A stretch of DNA of 64,000 nt from Selenomonas sp. (GTDB taxonomy: Bacteria; Bacillota; Negativicutes; Selenomonadales; Selenomonadaceae): the NCBI GenBank assembly GCA_022482925.1, contig JAKVOG010000002.1, positions 62,001 through 126,000 of the forward strand, read 5' to 3'. The position numbers and the translations under genes were made by a program. Below are positions 1 to 8,175 of the stretch, in pieces (the stretch's first letter is position 1; every line of letters begins with the position of its first letter). The notes beneath the pieces are model-generated. The model saw only the letters and a program-made list of their open reading frames with translations, was not told the DNA's origin and searched no databases.

Positions 1-25
1 CATGGCCGGATTATACGACAAAATA

Positions 26-63
26 AAGCAAGTCTGTCTCGTATGAGTCAGACTTGCTTTTTG
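26..63 (+). terminator. Rho-independent terminator of a gene left of the window
   Basis: A perfect 11-bp stem (26-36 with 49-59) has a 12-nt loop and is followed by a T run. It ends whatever transcript enters from the left. Positions 1-111 hold no gene. Confidence 0.8.
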
Positions 64-111
64 CGTAAAGATGCGAGAAAATAGAGGGGAATGGATTACG
101 GAGGATAACGA

Positions 112-525
112 ATGAAAATCAGATTGAATGAACTGGCTGACGCACTGGCTCAATCAGACGTACGCCAGGCCTATGTTGATATTGCCCATGGCAAAGTAGT
201 CGTGATGCAGGAAGACATGAACGAAGAAGAAGCACTCGATCATGTCTTTGATATCGAGGAAGACTGGGAGCATTATATCCCTTTGCCGAATATCATTGAT
301 GGTGAAGAACGTGAGGTCATGCGGTCGTTTGCAGAAACTCAGCAGCGGGCCGATATAAAAGAGCGGCTGTTGGCCGTCCTTACGGGGGCTGGAGCTGCGT
401 CCCGTTTCCAGCGTGAGGTTCGTCATCTGCTGTTGAAGCCGGCCTGGGAGAATTATCTCCAGGCGCACTTCATTGAGGCGGCACGTGACTGGTGCGAGGA
501 AAATGCACTGGAATATGAAGAATAA
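112..525 (+). CDS. UPF0158 family protein
   Basis: This is a 137-residue acidic cytoplasmic protein of the UPF0158 family, whose function is unknown. The family pattern is visible: an N-terminal helix (MKIRLNELADAL), a short segment describing a strand pair (YVDIAHGKVVVM), and a later FDIEEDWEHYIPLPN motif near residues 48-62. The length fits the family. The start is supported by a GGAGG seven bases upstream of the ATG. It is flanked by terminators on both sides and so is probably monocistronic. No catalytic residues can be assigned. Confidence 0.8.
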   Translation: MKIRLNELADALAQSDVRQAYVDIAHGKVVVMQEDMNEEEALDHVFDIEEDWEHYIPLPNIIDGEEREVMRSFAETQQRADIKERLLAVLTGAGAASRFQREVRHLLLKPAWENYLQAHFIEAARDWCEENALEYEE

Positions 526-600
526 CAGGCAGAAGGAAAATCCGGGAGCAATCGAGCAGATCCTGGCAATTCCGGTTAAGTAAGCGCATAGAATAGGAAA

Positions 601-645
601 ATCCCCCAGAGGCTGTTTGGGAAAGCAGTCCCTGGGGGATTTTTT
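601..645. terminator. Bidirectional terminator between convergent genes
   Basis: The stem 601-609 pairs with 632-640 (ATCCCCCAG / CTGGGGGAT) and a T5 run follows. A-rich sequence on the left lets it also serve the convergent MFS gene on the minus strand. Confidence 0.8.
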
Positions 646-650
646 ATGAC

Positions 651-1823
651 TCAGCTTCGTTTCGGTTGTGGCAGCAGGAAGGTAGCGGCTGCACAGCAGG
701 CTGCGATGATCAGGATGAGTACCATGACGGCATTGATGCCGAAATGGTCGGCGTACCAGCCCAGTGACGGTACGATGATACCGCCCATGCTGAATGAGAG
801 CCCCAGCGTGACGCCGGAGGCAAAGCCAACGCTTTTTGCCAGGTAGCTCTGTCCCAGTACGACGAAGGCCGCATAAGGGCCCTGCATGGCGAAGCTCATC
901 GGGATCAGCATGGCAAAGACGGCCCAGATGTTATGGGCGAAGGCGACGACCGCCAGGCATGGGACCAGCAGGCAGCAGCCGTAGCGCAGCGTATGGACAT
1001 AGCCTTTGCGGTCAGCCAGCCAGCCGCCGACCAGCGTTGCCAGGACGCCGACGATGGAGATGATGGACAGCGTAGCACTGCCGATGGCTGGTGTTGCACC
1101 GAGAGACTGGATGCAGAATAGCGGCAGGAAACTGCTGATGGCCGTGAAAGCCGTCGAGCGGAACACGATGACCAGGAAGAGGCGGCCGAAGGCGGCCCAG
1201 TCGTTCTGCTGGGGGCTGGCAGCAGCAGAGCCAACCGGGCGATCCTGCTGACTGGCAATCCGGCTGGCTTCAGCCGCCCGACGGATTGACGGGGCAGCCA
1301 GGAACAGCAGTGAGGACATGATGATGGCCGTAAAGCCGTAGAAAGCAGTGCCCTTCATGCCGAAGGTTGTGATGAGGAATACAGCCAGCAGCGGTCCAAA
1401 GCCGAAACCGGCATTGCCACCGACACTGAATATGCTCATGCCCTGACCTTTTCGGGTACCGGCGATTGCATTGACGTTGCGGGCTCCTTCCGGGTGGAAG
1501 ATCGAGCTGCCGATGCCCATGATCGTGACGGCTGCGAAGATAGACCAGTAGTCCGTGACAAAACCGGTAAGTGCGAGTGACAGGCCCGTCATGAGTACAC
1601 CAAGTCCCATGAACCACTGTCTGGACCCTTTGTCAGCCAGCCAGCCGAATAGTGGCTGGATTATGGATGACAGGAATGAGGAGGCAAACATGAGCCCGGC
1701 AATCGAGGTATAATCCATGCCGTATTCACTTACGAAGAATGGCAGGATGGCCGGCAGCGAGCCGCTGTTGATATCGACGCTCAGATGACCGGTTGACAGG
1801 ATATATAAATATTTCTTATTCAT
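651..1823 (-). CDS. MFS transporter, fosmidomycin-resistance (Fsr)-like
   Basis: A 390-residue inner-membrane major facilitator superfamily protein with about twelve hydrophobic segments. The loop between TM2 and TM3 carries the MFS signature as GWLADKGSRQ (residues 60-69). The IFHPEGAR motif at 108-115, followed by VGGNAGFGFGPLL, is typical of the Fsr (fosmidomycin resistance) branch. The N-terminal GHLSVDINSGSLPAILPF segment also fits that branch. The likely role is proton-driven drug or metabolite export; the substrate cannot be read from sequence. The start has AAGGAAGG about 12 bases upstream. It is a single gene convergent with the UPF0158 gene. Confidence 0.82.
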   Translation of the reverse strand: MNKKYLYILSTGHLSVDINSGSLPAILPFFVSEYGMDYTSIAGLMFASSFLSSIIQPLFGWLADKGSRQWFMGLGVLMTGLSLALTGFVTDYWSIFAAVTIMGIGSSIFHPEGARNVNAIAGTRKGQGMSIFSVGGNAGFGFGPLLAVFLITTFGMKGTAFYGFTAIIMSSLLFLAAPSIRRAAEASRIASQQDRPVGSAAASPQQNDWAAFGRLFLVIVFRSTAFTAISSFLPLFCIQSLGATPAIGSATLSIISIVGVLATLVGGWLADRKGYVHTLRYGCCLLVPCLAVVAFAHNIWAVFAMLIPMSFAMQGPYAAFVVLGQSYLAKSVGFASGVTLGLSFSMGGIIVPSLGWYADHFGINAVMVLILIIAACCAAATFLLPQPKRS

Positions 1824-1934
1824 CAGTAAAAGTCCTTCCTTGTGTGAGTCAGTACTTCAATTCTAGCACGCGGGTCAGGTCCGCGCAAATCTGCTGGCAG
1901 TGGTCAGCGATTGGATGAAAATTGAATAAAATAT

Positions 1935-1963
1935 TTGACAAGGATAGATATGATTGATATAAT
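1935..1963 (+). promoter_or_regulatory. Consensus sigma-70/A promoter of tRNA-Leu
   Basis: TTGACA at 1935-1940 and TATAAT at 1958-1963 are separated by exactly 17 bp. Both boxes match the consensus fully, as expected for a stable RNA gene, and they lie 35 bp upstream of the tRNA. Confidence 0.85.
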
Positions 1964-1997
1964 GTTACCTGTTAATGACGCGATTATGATGTCATTC

Positions 1998-2084
1998 GCC
2001 GGCGTGGCGGAATTGGCAGACGCATCAGACTCAAAATCTGACGTTGGCAACAACGTGCCGGTTCAAGTCCGGCCGCCGGCACCA
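1998..2084 (+). tRNA. tRNA-Leu (anticodon CAA)
   Basis: An 87-nt class II tRNA. The acceptor arm GCCGGCG (1998-2004) pairs with CGCCGGC (2074-2080). The anticodon stem TCAGA/TCTGA encloses loop CTCAAAA, giving anticodon CAA, which reads UUG leucine codons. A long variable arm (CGTTGGCAACAACG region) and the T-arm GGTTCAAGTCC are present. The discriminator A is followed by an encoded CCA (2082-2084). Confidence 0.95.
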
Positions 2085-2097
2085 TTTGGTGCAACAG

Positions 2098-2125
2098 ACT
2101 CCATGAGCTTTCATGGAGTTTTTTT
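2098..2125 (+). terminator. Terminator of tRNA-Leu
   Basis: A 9-bp perfect stem (ACTCCATGA / TCATGGAGT, 2098-2106 with 2111-2119) with a GCTT loop is followed directly by a T7 run. Confidence 0.88.
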
Positions 2126-2231
2126 GTGCAATATATCGGGCGTTTTCCGTTCGTTTAATGACGATTCATCAGACCAATGAAGCGTTGCGATAGAGATTAA
2201 TCGTGTTTTCGCGTGAAATAACGAAAAAGAG

Positions 2232-2260
2232 TTGACGCGGGCAATAATATCCGCTATAAT
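2232..2260 (+). promoter_or_regulatory. Promoter of the HU gene
   Basis: TTGACG (2232-2237) and TATAAT (2255-2260) are separated by 17 bp. Transcription should start near 2267, leaving a leader of about 29 nt before the HU start codon. Confidence 0.85.
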
Positions 2261-2295
2261 ACGCTTTGTTATATAGAGAAAGGGGATTATCCATT

Positions 2296-2568
2296 ATGGC
2301 AAAAGAAGTTATTAGCAAGTCCGCATTGGTTGATAAAGTTGCAGAGGCTGCTGGCGTATCCAAAAAAGATACGAAAGCTGTTGTTGATGCCCTGCTCGAG
2401 ACGGTCAAAGAGAGCGTAAAAGCTGATGCTGAGATCCGTCTGATCGGCTTTGGTACGTTCAAGAAAGCGCATCGCAATGCTCGCACGGGTCGCAACCCGC
2501 AGACGGGTGCTGCTCTGCAGATCGCTGCAAGCGACAGCATGGCTTTCAAATCCAGCGTAAAATACTAA
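2296..2568 (+). CDS. hup: HU family DNA-binding protein
   Basis: A 90-residue nucleoid protein that binds and bends DNA as a dimer. Length and sequence fit HU throughout: N-terminal dimerisation helices (ALVDKVAEAAGVSKKD), then the HU signature GFGTF (51-55) leading into the DNA-binding arm R-N-A-R-T-G-R-N-P-Q-T-G (60-71), whose proline intercalates into DNA. The start ATG at 2296 is preceded by AAAGGGG; an upstream in-frame ATG lies before the promoter's start site and is not used. It is monocistronic, with its own consensus promoter and terminator. Confidence 0.95.
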   Translation: MAKEVISKSALVDKVAEAAGVSKKDTKAVVDALLETVKESVKADAEIRLIGFGTFKKAHRNARTGRNPQTGAALQIAASDSMAFKSSVKY

Positions 2569-2601
2569 TTCGCGAAAAACTGTGCATTAGGTACAGGAAT
2601 G

Positions 2602-2639
2602 ACCGGCTGGCTGCTGATTTTTGCAGTCAGCCGGTTTTT
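2602..2639 (+). terminator. Terminator of the HU gene
   Basis: ACCGGCTG (2602-2609) pairs with CAGCCGGT (2628-2635), with extra pairing inside, and is followed by TTTTT. Confidence 0.82.
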
Positions 2640-2757
2640 CGTATCGGTCTGACTCGTTTACCAATGTGTCAGCTATGAATCGCTTGCATGATTGTTGAAT
2701 CTTCGATAGAATAAAAGAATAAGATGAGAATTCGGTGAAAGACAGGAGGCCAGGTCT

Positions 2758-3171
2758 ATGTGTATACTGAAACGATTCATGTTCATCACATTGATTGCCA
2801 TCGCAGCTTCTTCCTGCATGGGGGTGGAGTCAGTCCCTGTTGAAGCAGCTATGGTTCGGGTTACGAATAATTGCTGGAATGGCGATCCCAATTATCCGTT
2901 GGTTGATCATACCGATACCAGTTATATATTTGTCGATCGTCATTCTGCCTGTATCAGCGCAGATGGCGAGGTGGCTGTGATCGTACTTAGTGTGCGGGAT
3001 TACAGCTTTGGCAAGGAGACCATCACCTACTTTTTCAAGGAACAGTATGAAGATCTGATGTGGCGGGTGGAGTATCATAACTGGCGTGGCCAGTGGAACA
3101 AATATACGAGTCATACGAATCCGGCAATCAAACGGATCTATGACACGGCCAAAGCTGCTGTGGGGCGGTGA
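2758..3171 (+). CDS. Hypothetical exported protein
   Basis: A 137-residue protein of unrecognised family. It begins with a short charged segment and a hydrophobic stretch (FMFITLIAIAASS) typical of a signal peptide. The cysteine at residue 20 sits in ASSC, a poor lipobox because position -3 is not leucine; cleavage after VEA (about residue 30) is an alternative. The mature part is rich in Tyr, Trp and Asp, and ends in an amphipathic helix. AGGAGG eight bases upstream fixes the start. It is followed 31 bp later by a membrane protein and the two may be cotranscribed. The envelope location is inferred; no function is proposed. Confidence 0.65.
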   Translation: MCILKRFMFITLIAIAASSCMGVESVPVEAAMVRVTNNCWNGDPNYPLVDHTDTSYIFVDRHSACISADGEVAVIVLSVRDYSFGKETITYFFKEQYEDLMWRVEYHNWRGQWNKYTSHTNPAIKRIYDTAKAAVGR

Positions 3172-3202
3172 GAACCGGCCGGATTTGTCTGGGGGAGACG
3201 GA

Positions 3203-3904
3203 GTGAAGAAATCGCATATTATCCTGACTGCAGGGGTTGTTTATCTGGTTATTATGGTGGTGGGCGGAGCGATTTATTATGCCTATCGTCAGCGGCCAAT
3301 GGCGGCTCCGGCAGAGGAATCGTCGGTGGCTGCAGTAAAGGCGCCGTCAGCTGAAGAACAGGCCGCCGCTAAAGCGGCTGCAGCCGAGGAAGCAAAGGCG
3401 AAGCAGCGGGAAAAACGTATTGATGAGCTCAAGGCAGCATTGAAAACAGAAACGATTCACGGGATTACCTATTATCGGTATGACTGGCCACAGAGGATGC
3501 CGACGGGCGTTTATCTGCGTCCATTTGTAGCCGTTGGCAATGGCCGCTGCGTATTGAAGAACGATGTGTGCTATGCCTACTCTATCGATGATCCGCAACA
3601 GACGGCCTGGATCAATGGAGATCGCCTGGATATCCTGGCGGGGGGACAGCGGACGACGCTGTCCTTTGATCCGAAAACCATGCATAAGCAGATGGCACCG
3701 GATGCATCATGGCTGATGGAGAATTATGTGACCGAGGCTGATCCGGATGCTTTGGCAGCACTGCATCGAGTGGCTGCCGCATCTAATGCGGAAATTGTTT
3801 ACTATAAGTCAGACGGCAAGTCCCGTCAGCAGACGTTCTCGGCTGAGGAGATCGAGCGGGTACGGGTGATGGTAGAGCTCTATGAGCTGTTGGCTGCTGA
3901 GTGA
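3203..3904 (+). CDS. Hypothetical single-pass membrane protein
   Basis: A 233-residue protein starting at a GTG preceded by GGGGGAG; longer starts overlap the upstream gene and lack a ribosome site. One transmembrane segment at about residues 5-26 (IILTAGVVYLVIMVVGGAIYY) is followed by a proline/alanine stretch and an Ala/Lys/Glu-rich probable coiled coil (about 45-80). A globular C-terminal domain of about 150 residues follows, outside the cytoplasm if the N-terminus is inside. I do not recognise the family. It lies 31 bp after an exported protein gene, suggesting a two-gene unit acting at the envelope. Confidence 0.6.
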   Translation: MKKSHIILTAGVVYLVIMVVGGAIYYAYRQRPMAAPAEESSVAAVKAPSAEEQAAAKAAAAEEAKAKQREKRIDELKAALKTETIHGITYYRYDWPQRMPTGVYLRPFVAVGNGRCVLKNDVCYAYSIDDPQQTAWINGDRLDILAGGQRTTLSFDPKTMHKQMAPDASWLMENYVTEADPDALAALHRVAAASNAEIVYYKSDGKSRQQTFSAEEIERVRVMVELYELLAAE

Positions 3905-4003
3905 TTCGTTAACGGGAATTTAAGGCTGTATTAATTGACAGCAGAGGAAAAATCAGTTAGGCTGGTATAGGTAGAATTAGTTTTTCCTTGGAGGGATTCG
4001 ATT

Positions 4004-4504
4004 ATGAAAAAAACAGCACTACTTACAGCAGCACTGATGATGATGGGAACCTCTGCCGTTATGGCAGCTCCAATCAATCAGATGGCAGCTCATGAGACGG
4101 CTATTGGTGTCGGTACGAAGGAGTCGTACATCGAGCATAAGGTGACGAGCAAGGCTACGATTGGCTATCAGTATGCAGATCGCGACGAATATGGTGATCA
4201 TAAAGATGCCTATCTGCAGTATGATGTGGTTGGCTCTGAGGTCAAACTGATCGGTGGTTATCGCTGGAATCTGCCAGGGGATAAGGATCAGGCCTTTGGC
4301 GGTGTCGCACTGAGCACGCCGAAAGTCATGGGCTTTGATGCGTATGCATCCTATGTCGCTGGCAAGGACTTCAATGAGACACAGGTCGGCATCAACAAGA
4401 ACCTGCTTCTGAATGTTGATCTCAATGTCAACTATCATAACTTCAAGCCGGACAATGGACATCATGAGAACGGTGTTGGCGCCGGTATCACCGTGAAGTT
4501 CTGA
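4004..4504 (+). CDS. Small outer-membrane beta-barrel protein
   Basis: A 166-residue protein with a clear signal peptide (MKKTALLTAALMMMGTSAVMA, cleavage near residue 21-22). The mature part shows repeated short alternating polar/hydrophobic strands rich in Tyr, Gly and Asp (ATIGYQYADRDEYG, AYLQYDVVG, VKLIGGYRWN, LNVDLNVNYHNF). It ends in an aromatic residue (ITVKF), the usual C-terminal signal for outer-membrane insertion. This fits an eight-stranded barrel and a cell with an outer membrane. A GGAGGG precedes the ATG. The barrel class is inferred from pattern; ligand and role are unknown. Confidence 0.7.
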   Translation: MKKTALLTAALMMMGTSAVMAAPINQMAAHETAIGVGTKESYIEHKVTSKATIGYQYADRDEYGDHKDAYLQYDVVGSEVKLIGGYRWNLPGDKDQAFGGVALSTPKVMGFDAYASYVAGKDFNETQVGINKNLLLNVDLNVNYHNFKPDNGHHENGVGAGITVKF

Positions 4505-4524
4505 TATTTGGATGAACGTATGAA

Positions 4525-4561
4525 AAATCCCGCACAGCCCTGGGCATGTGCGGGATTTTTT
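4525..4561. terminator. Bidirectional terminator
   Basis: ATCCCGCACA (4527-4536) pairs with TGTGCGGGAT (4547-4556), with an inner GCCC/GGGC pair. A runs on the left and T runs on the right let it serve both converging genes. Confidence 0.85.
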
Positions 4562-4569
4562 TGATGGGA

Positions 4570-5121
4570 TTACTGCGCGTCGAATAACGGCAGCGGTTCA
4601 AGGAAGATGATATCCTTGCGTTTGGCAGCGTCGCCTTCAGCGAGGACACAGGCCTCGCCGATGATCTTGCCGCCGGCTTTTTCAGTCAGCTCTGAGAGTG
4701 CCTTCATGGAACCACCGGTGCTGATGACATCATCAAGCAGCAGTACGTTCTTTCCTTTGAGGCGCTCGACATCCGTACCGTCGAGGCAGAGGTTCTGTAC
4801 GCCCTTGGTCGTGATGGAGATATCCTCGACCCAGATGGCATTTTCCATATAAGCCTTGACGGACTTACGGGCTACGATGTAGCGTTTCATGCCTAATTCA
4901 CGGGCAAGGTCCGCTGCGAGGGGGATGCCCTTTGTCTCAGCTGTCAGGATAACATCCGTCTCAGCCGGGATCTTCCTGGCCAGGGCTCTGGCACACGCCA
5001 GGGTCAGTTCAGCGTCACCAAGCATGATGAAGCCTGCGATGGCCAGTTTGTCAGTCACGTTGAGAATAGGCAGGGCACGCTTGCAGCCTGCTACTTCCAG
5101 TTCATAGAATCTATCAGCCAT
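4570..5121 (-). CDS. Adenine phosphoribosyltransferase-like protein
   Basis: A 183-residue type I phosphoribosyltransferase that would join a nucleobase to PRPP in cytoplasmic purine salvage. The PRPP loop is plain: VLLLDDVISTGGS at 126-138, with its two acidic residues. AETKGIPLA (61-69) matches the conserved site before the flexible loop in adenine/xanthine enzymes. The overall form resembles Apt but the N-terminal base-binding hood is different, so base specificity is uncertain. It has its own promoter 40 bp upstream and an AAGAGGTG ribosome site. It shares a terminator with the beta-barrel gene. Confidence 0.75.
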   Translation of the reverse strand: MADRFYELEVAGCKRALPILNVTDKLAIAGFIMLGDAELTLACARALARKIPAETDVILTAETKGIPLAADLARELGMKRYIVARKSVKAYMENAIWVEDISITTKGVQNLCLDGTDVERLKGKNVLLLDDVISTGGSMKALSELTEKAGGKIIGEACVLAEGDAAKRKDIIFLEPLPLFDAQ

Positions 5122-5159
5122 AATTGTTTATTTGCACCTCTTTCACATAATACGGAACT

Positions 5160-5188
5160 ATTATACTCTCTTTCGACAGTCCGTGCAA
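5160..5188 (-). promoter_or_regulatory. Promoter of the phosphoribosyltransferase gene
   Basis: On the minus strand TTGCAC (5188-5183) and TATAAT (5165-5160) are 17 bp apart, immediately upstream of the gene. Confidence 0.8.
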
Positions 5189-5275
5189 ATTCCAAGGAAA
5201 AACTCAATAAAATACCTCTTTTTTATATTGTGTATTGTGAACATTTGTGTTACCATACATCTTATGAGACCGATT

Positions 5276-5305
5276 TTGGTGGAATCCGATTGAAATGGAT
5301 AAAAT
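5276..5305 (+). promoter_or_regulatory. Probable promoter of the lysine/ornithine decarboxylase gene
   Basis: TTGGTG (5276-5281) and TAAAAT (5300-5305) are separated by 18 bp, giving a leader of about 35 nt before the ATG at 5347. It is divergent from the phosphoribosyltransferase promoter. Confidence 0.55.
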
Positions 5306-5346
5306 AATCACCTGGTCTTAAATAAAGAATTGGAATGGGTTGTGTT

Positions 5347-6532
5347 ATGAAAAACTTCAGACTTACCGAAAAGGAAATGAATGCTATGGCAGAGCGGGTT
5401 CCGACACCGTTTCTGGTTGCATCGCTGGACAAGGTTGAGGAAAACTACCAGTTCATGCGCCAGCATCTGCCCCGGGCCGGCGTATATTACGCCATGAAGG
5501 CCAATCCGACACCGGCGATTCTCCGTCGTCTGGCTGGTTTGGGGTCACATTTCGATGTGGCATCAGCTGGTGAGATGGAACAGCTTTATGGGCTGGGTGT
5601 CAATGGATCGCAGATGATTTACGCGAATCCGGTCAAGGATACGCGCGGACTTCGCGCGGCGGCCTGTATATGGTGTACGCCGGTTCACGTTTGATGATGC
5701 GACGGAGATTCCGAAGATGGCTTCGTATGTACCTGGCGCGGATGTGCTGGTACGGATCTCGGTGCGCAACAACAAGGCACTGGTTGACCTGAATACGAAA
5801 TTCGGAGCACCAGTGGATGACGCGATAGCACTTCTGCAGCAGGCAGAACAGGCCGGACTGCATGCAGCCGGTATCTGCTTCCATGTAGGCAGCCAGTCTT
5901 TGTCGACGGCGGCTTATGAAGAAGCACTGCTGGTTGCCCGTAAACTTTTCGATGAGGCTGAGGCGTTGGGCATGCACCTGACGGATCTGGATATCGGTGG
6001 AGGATTCCCCGTGCCGGATGCCGACGGTTTGTCGGTTGACCTGGCGGTCATGATGGAGTCCATCAACCGGCAGATTGATCGGCTGTTCCCGGATACGGCA
6101 GTCTGGACGGAGCCGGGACGTTATATGTGTGGCACGGCGGTGAATCTCGTGACCTCGGTCATCGGGACGAAAGATCGTAATGGCAAACCCTGGTATATCC
6201 TGGATGAAGGCATTTATGGCTGCTTCTCAGGTATTATGTATGATCATTGGACCTATCCGCTGCACTGCTTCGGTAAAGGCGCGAAAAAGTCATCCACGTT
6301 TGGCGGTCCAAGCTGTGATGGCATCGATGTATTGTACCGTGACTTTGAGGCACCGGCATTGAAGATCGGCGACCGTCTGCTCGTGACGGAGATGGGAGCC
6401 TACACCAGCGTCAGTGCGACGCGATTCAATGGATTCTATCTGGCCCCAACGGTCATCTTTGAGAATCAGCCGGAGTATGCAGCCCGTCAGAAGACGGACG
6501 CTGAGGACAAGGACTCCGAAGCGGCTGTTTAA
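5347..6532 (+). pseudogene. ldc: Lysine/ornithine decarboxylase, one frameshift
   Basis: A PLP enzyme of the eukaryotic-type ornithine decarboxylase fold (fold type III), decarboxylating lysine to cadaverine and ornithine to putrescine. Corrected length is about 394 residues, matching the S. ruminantium LDC/ODC, which it resembles closely throughout. Visible sites: PLP lysine 51 in YYAMKANPTP, HVGSQS, the phosphate-binding DIGGGFP, EPGRYMCG, and the cross-subunit cysteine in SCDGIDV. The frame is broken by one extra base near 5664-5668 (after GLRAAA); the next frame continues YGVRRFTFDDATE without loss. The start ATG at 5347 gives the canonical MKNFRL N-terminus. In S. ruminantium cadaverine is attached to peptidoglycan. 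The shift is probably a sequence error. Confidence 0.88.
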
Positions 6533-6561
6533 GCGGCTGAATTATGGAAAGGAAGCGGACT

Positions 6562-6768
6562 GTGGAAATTGAGGAGATCGAGCATCTGCTTCTGCATGCG
6601 CTGACGGAAGAGTCTGTGGCGGGGCGGCTGGATTCGGCGAAGTCGCAGCAGGAGGTCTATACCATCCTGCAGGAACTGCCGTACTTCGAGCTGAGCATGG
6701 AAGAATTCCAGCAGGGAATCCGGGCCATGCAGGCAGAGCAGGCGGATTTGCACGAACATGAAGAATAG
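6562..6768 (+). CDS. Small acidic helical protein downstream of the decarboxylase
   Basis: A 68-residue protein starting at GTG 6562, chosen because AGGAAG lies six bases upstream; the ATG at 6544 has no ribosome site. It is glutamate-rich and predicted almost all helical (EEIEHLLLHALTEES, QQEVYTILQELPYFELSMEEFQQGI). The second half loosely recalls Nif11-like small domains (a 'speeevxxll..lg.elsxeel' pattern), but the match is too short to rely on. It lies 30 bp after the decarboxylase, before a shared terminator, so it is probably cotranscribed. No function is assigned. Confidence 0.6.
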   Translation: MEIEEIEHLLLHALTEESVAGRLDSAKSQQEVYTILQELPYFELSMEEFQQGIRAMQAEQADLHEHEE

Positions 6769-6782
6769 AAACGAATAGACAT

Positions 6783-6820
6783 AAAAAAGAAGTTCATCGC
6801 TGGTGATGAACTTCTTTTTT
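6783..6820. terminator. Strong bidirectional terminator
   Basis: A perfect 16-bp stem (6783-6798 with 6805-6820) with a six-base loop has A6 on one side and T6 on the other. It separates the decarboxylase unit from the convergent aminotransferase gene. Confidence 0.88.
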
Positions 6821-6834
6821 TATGGTTCAGTAAC

Positions 6835-8133
6835 TCAGAGATGCTTTTCGGTCAGGACCAGATCGATTGCATTGAGTACATCGTTGATATTCTCTTCCGT
6901 GACGACCAGTGGCGGCTGAAGGCCATGACATTGCGGCCTACGCCATTTTTGCCAATGATGAAGCCACGGTCCTTGAGGGTTTCGAGGCAGTCATCCAGGA
7001 GCTCCGGTGCCTCGCTGCCATCGGCATGGATGAACTCCGCGCCATCCATGAGGCCCAGACCGCGGACATCGCCGATTACCGGATGCTTCTTTTGCAGCTC
7101 ACGCAGGCCGGCCCGCAGCTGCTCGCCACGCTCCTGGGCGTTCTTTGCCAGCTGGTGCTCCTCGATATAGTCGAGGACAGCGAGACCGGCCGTAGAGGAT
7201 ACCGGATTGCCGCCGAGTGTCGAAGCACCCGGACGGGTGTAAGTATCGGCAATTTCAGCTGTAGAGATGAAGGCCGAGATCGGTGCACCGTTGCCGAGCG
7301 CCTTGGCCATGCACATGATATCCGGGACGACATCATAGTTTTCAATGGCGAACATCTTGCCTGAGCGGGCAAAGCCGGTCTGTACTTCGTCGATGATGAG
7401 CAAGGTATGATACTGTTCCAGAATTTCCTTAACGCGGCGAAAATAGCCTTTGGGCGGCACGACGCAGCCGGCATTGCCCTGGATCGTCTCGGCGATGAAG
7501 GCACCCGGGTGTCCGGAGGTCGCCGTCTTGATGACGTCCTCAATGGCATTGGCGCAGGCGAGGTCGCATTCCGGATATTTCTTGTTCATCGGGCAGCGGT
7601 AGCAGTTCGGGTTCGGGGCAAAGTGGATACCGCCGACCGGTGTCGGTGCCGTGCGCCACATCGTGAGGCCGGTGACGCTCATGCCGAGCTTGGTGCGGCC
7701 GTGCAGTCCCTGACGCAGGGCGATGATCTCGCTGTTGCCTGAGTAGACTTCGGCCAGCAGCAGAGCGCCCTCTGTGGCCTCAGAACCGGTGGAGCAGAAG
7801 AAAGACTTCTGCAGGCTGCCCGGTGTGACCTGAGCCAGCTTTTCTGCCAGATTGACGAAGTTTTCGGTCAGGTAGATGTTGCAGACATGCTGCAGGTCAT
7901 CCATCTGGGCTTTCATTTTGCTGAGGATTTCCGGATTGGCATGGCCGCAGTTCATGACCGAGACACCGGCATACATATCGAGATACTTTCTGCCATTGCT
8001 GTCCCAGAGGTATTGCATGGAGCCTTTGACCATCTGCTGTGGATTGCAGGTAGAAATGGGCCAGGCAGGGCATGATATATTTCTTCTTTTTTTCGATAAT
8101 GGCCTCAGGGCCGATATAATGCTTTTCTTCCAT
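6835..8133 (-). pseudogene. Class III PLP aminotransferase, two frameshifts
   Basis: A subgroup II/class III aminotransferase of about 432 residues when corrected, related to alanine-glyoxylate, acetylornithine and 4-aminobutyrate enzymes. Visible are FFCSTGSEATEGAL (cofactor phosphate), LIIDEVQTGFARSG (PLP ring Asp) and the Schiff-base lysine in MCMAKALGNGAPISAF. A CYRCPMNKKYPECDLAC insert has four cysteines and may be metal-binding, as in some AGXT2-like proteins. The N-terminus MEEKHYIGPEAI starts at 8133. One extra base near 8041-8048 and one missing base near 6917 break the frame; the C-terminus resumes as PPLVVTEENINDVLNAI to the stop at 6835. Proximity to the decarboxylase hints at diamine metabolism, but substrate is unknown. 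Confidence 0.78.
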
Positions 8134-8175
8134 AATGATCGTTTCCTCTTATATTAATGTGCTGTCGCGCTAGCT

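Noticed and set aside
5347-6532. Programmed frameshift in the decarboxylase, as in eukaryotic antizyme genes
   Set aside because: No slippery sequence or stop-coupled site is seen; the event matches the many single-base indels in nearby unrelated genes.
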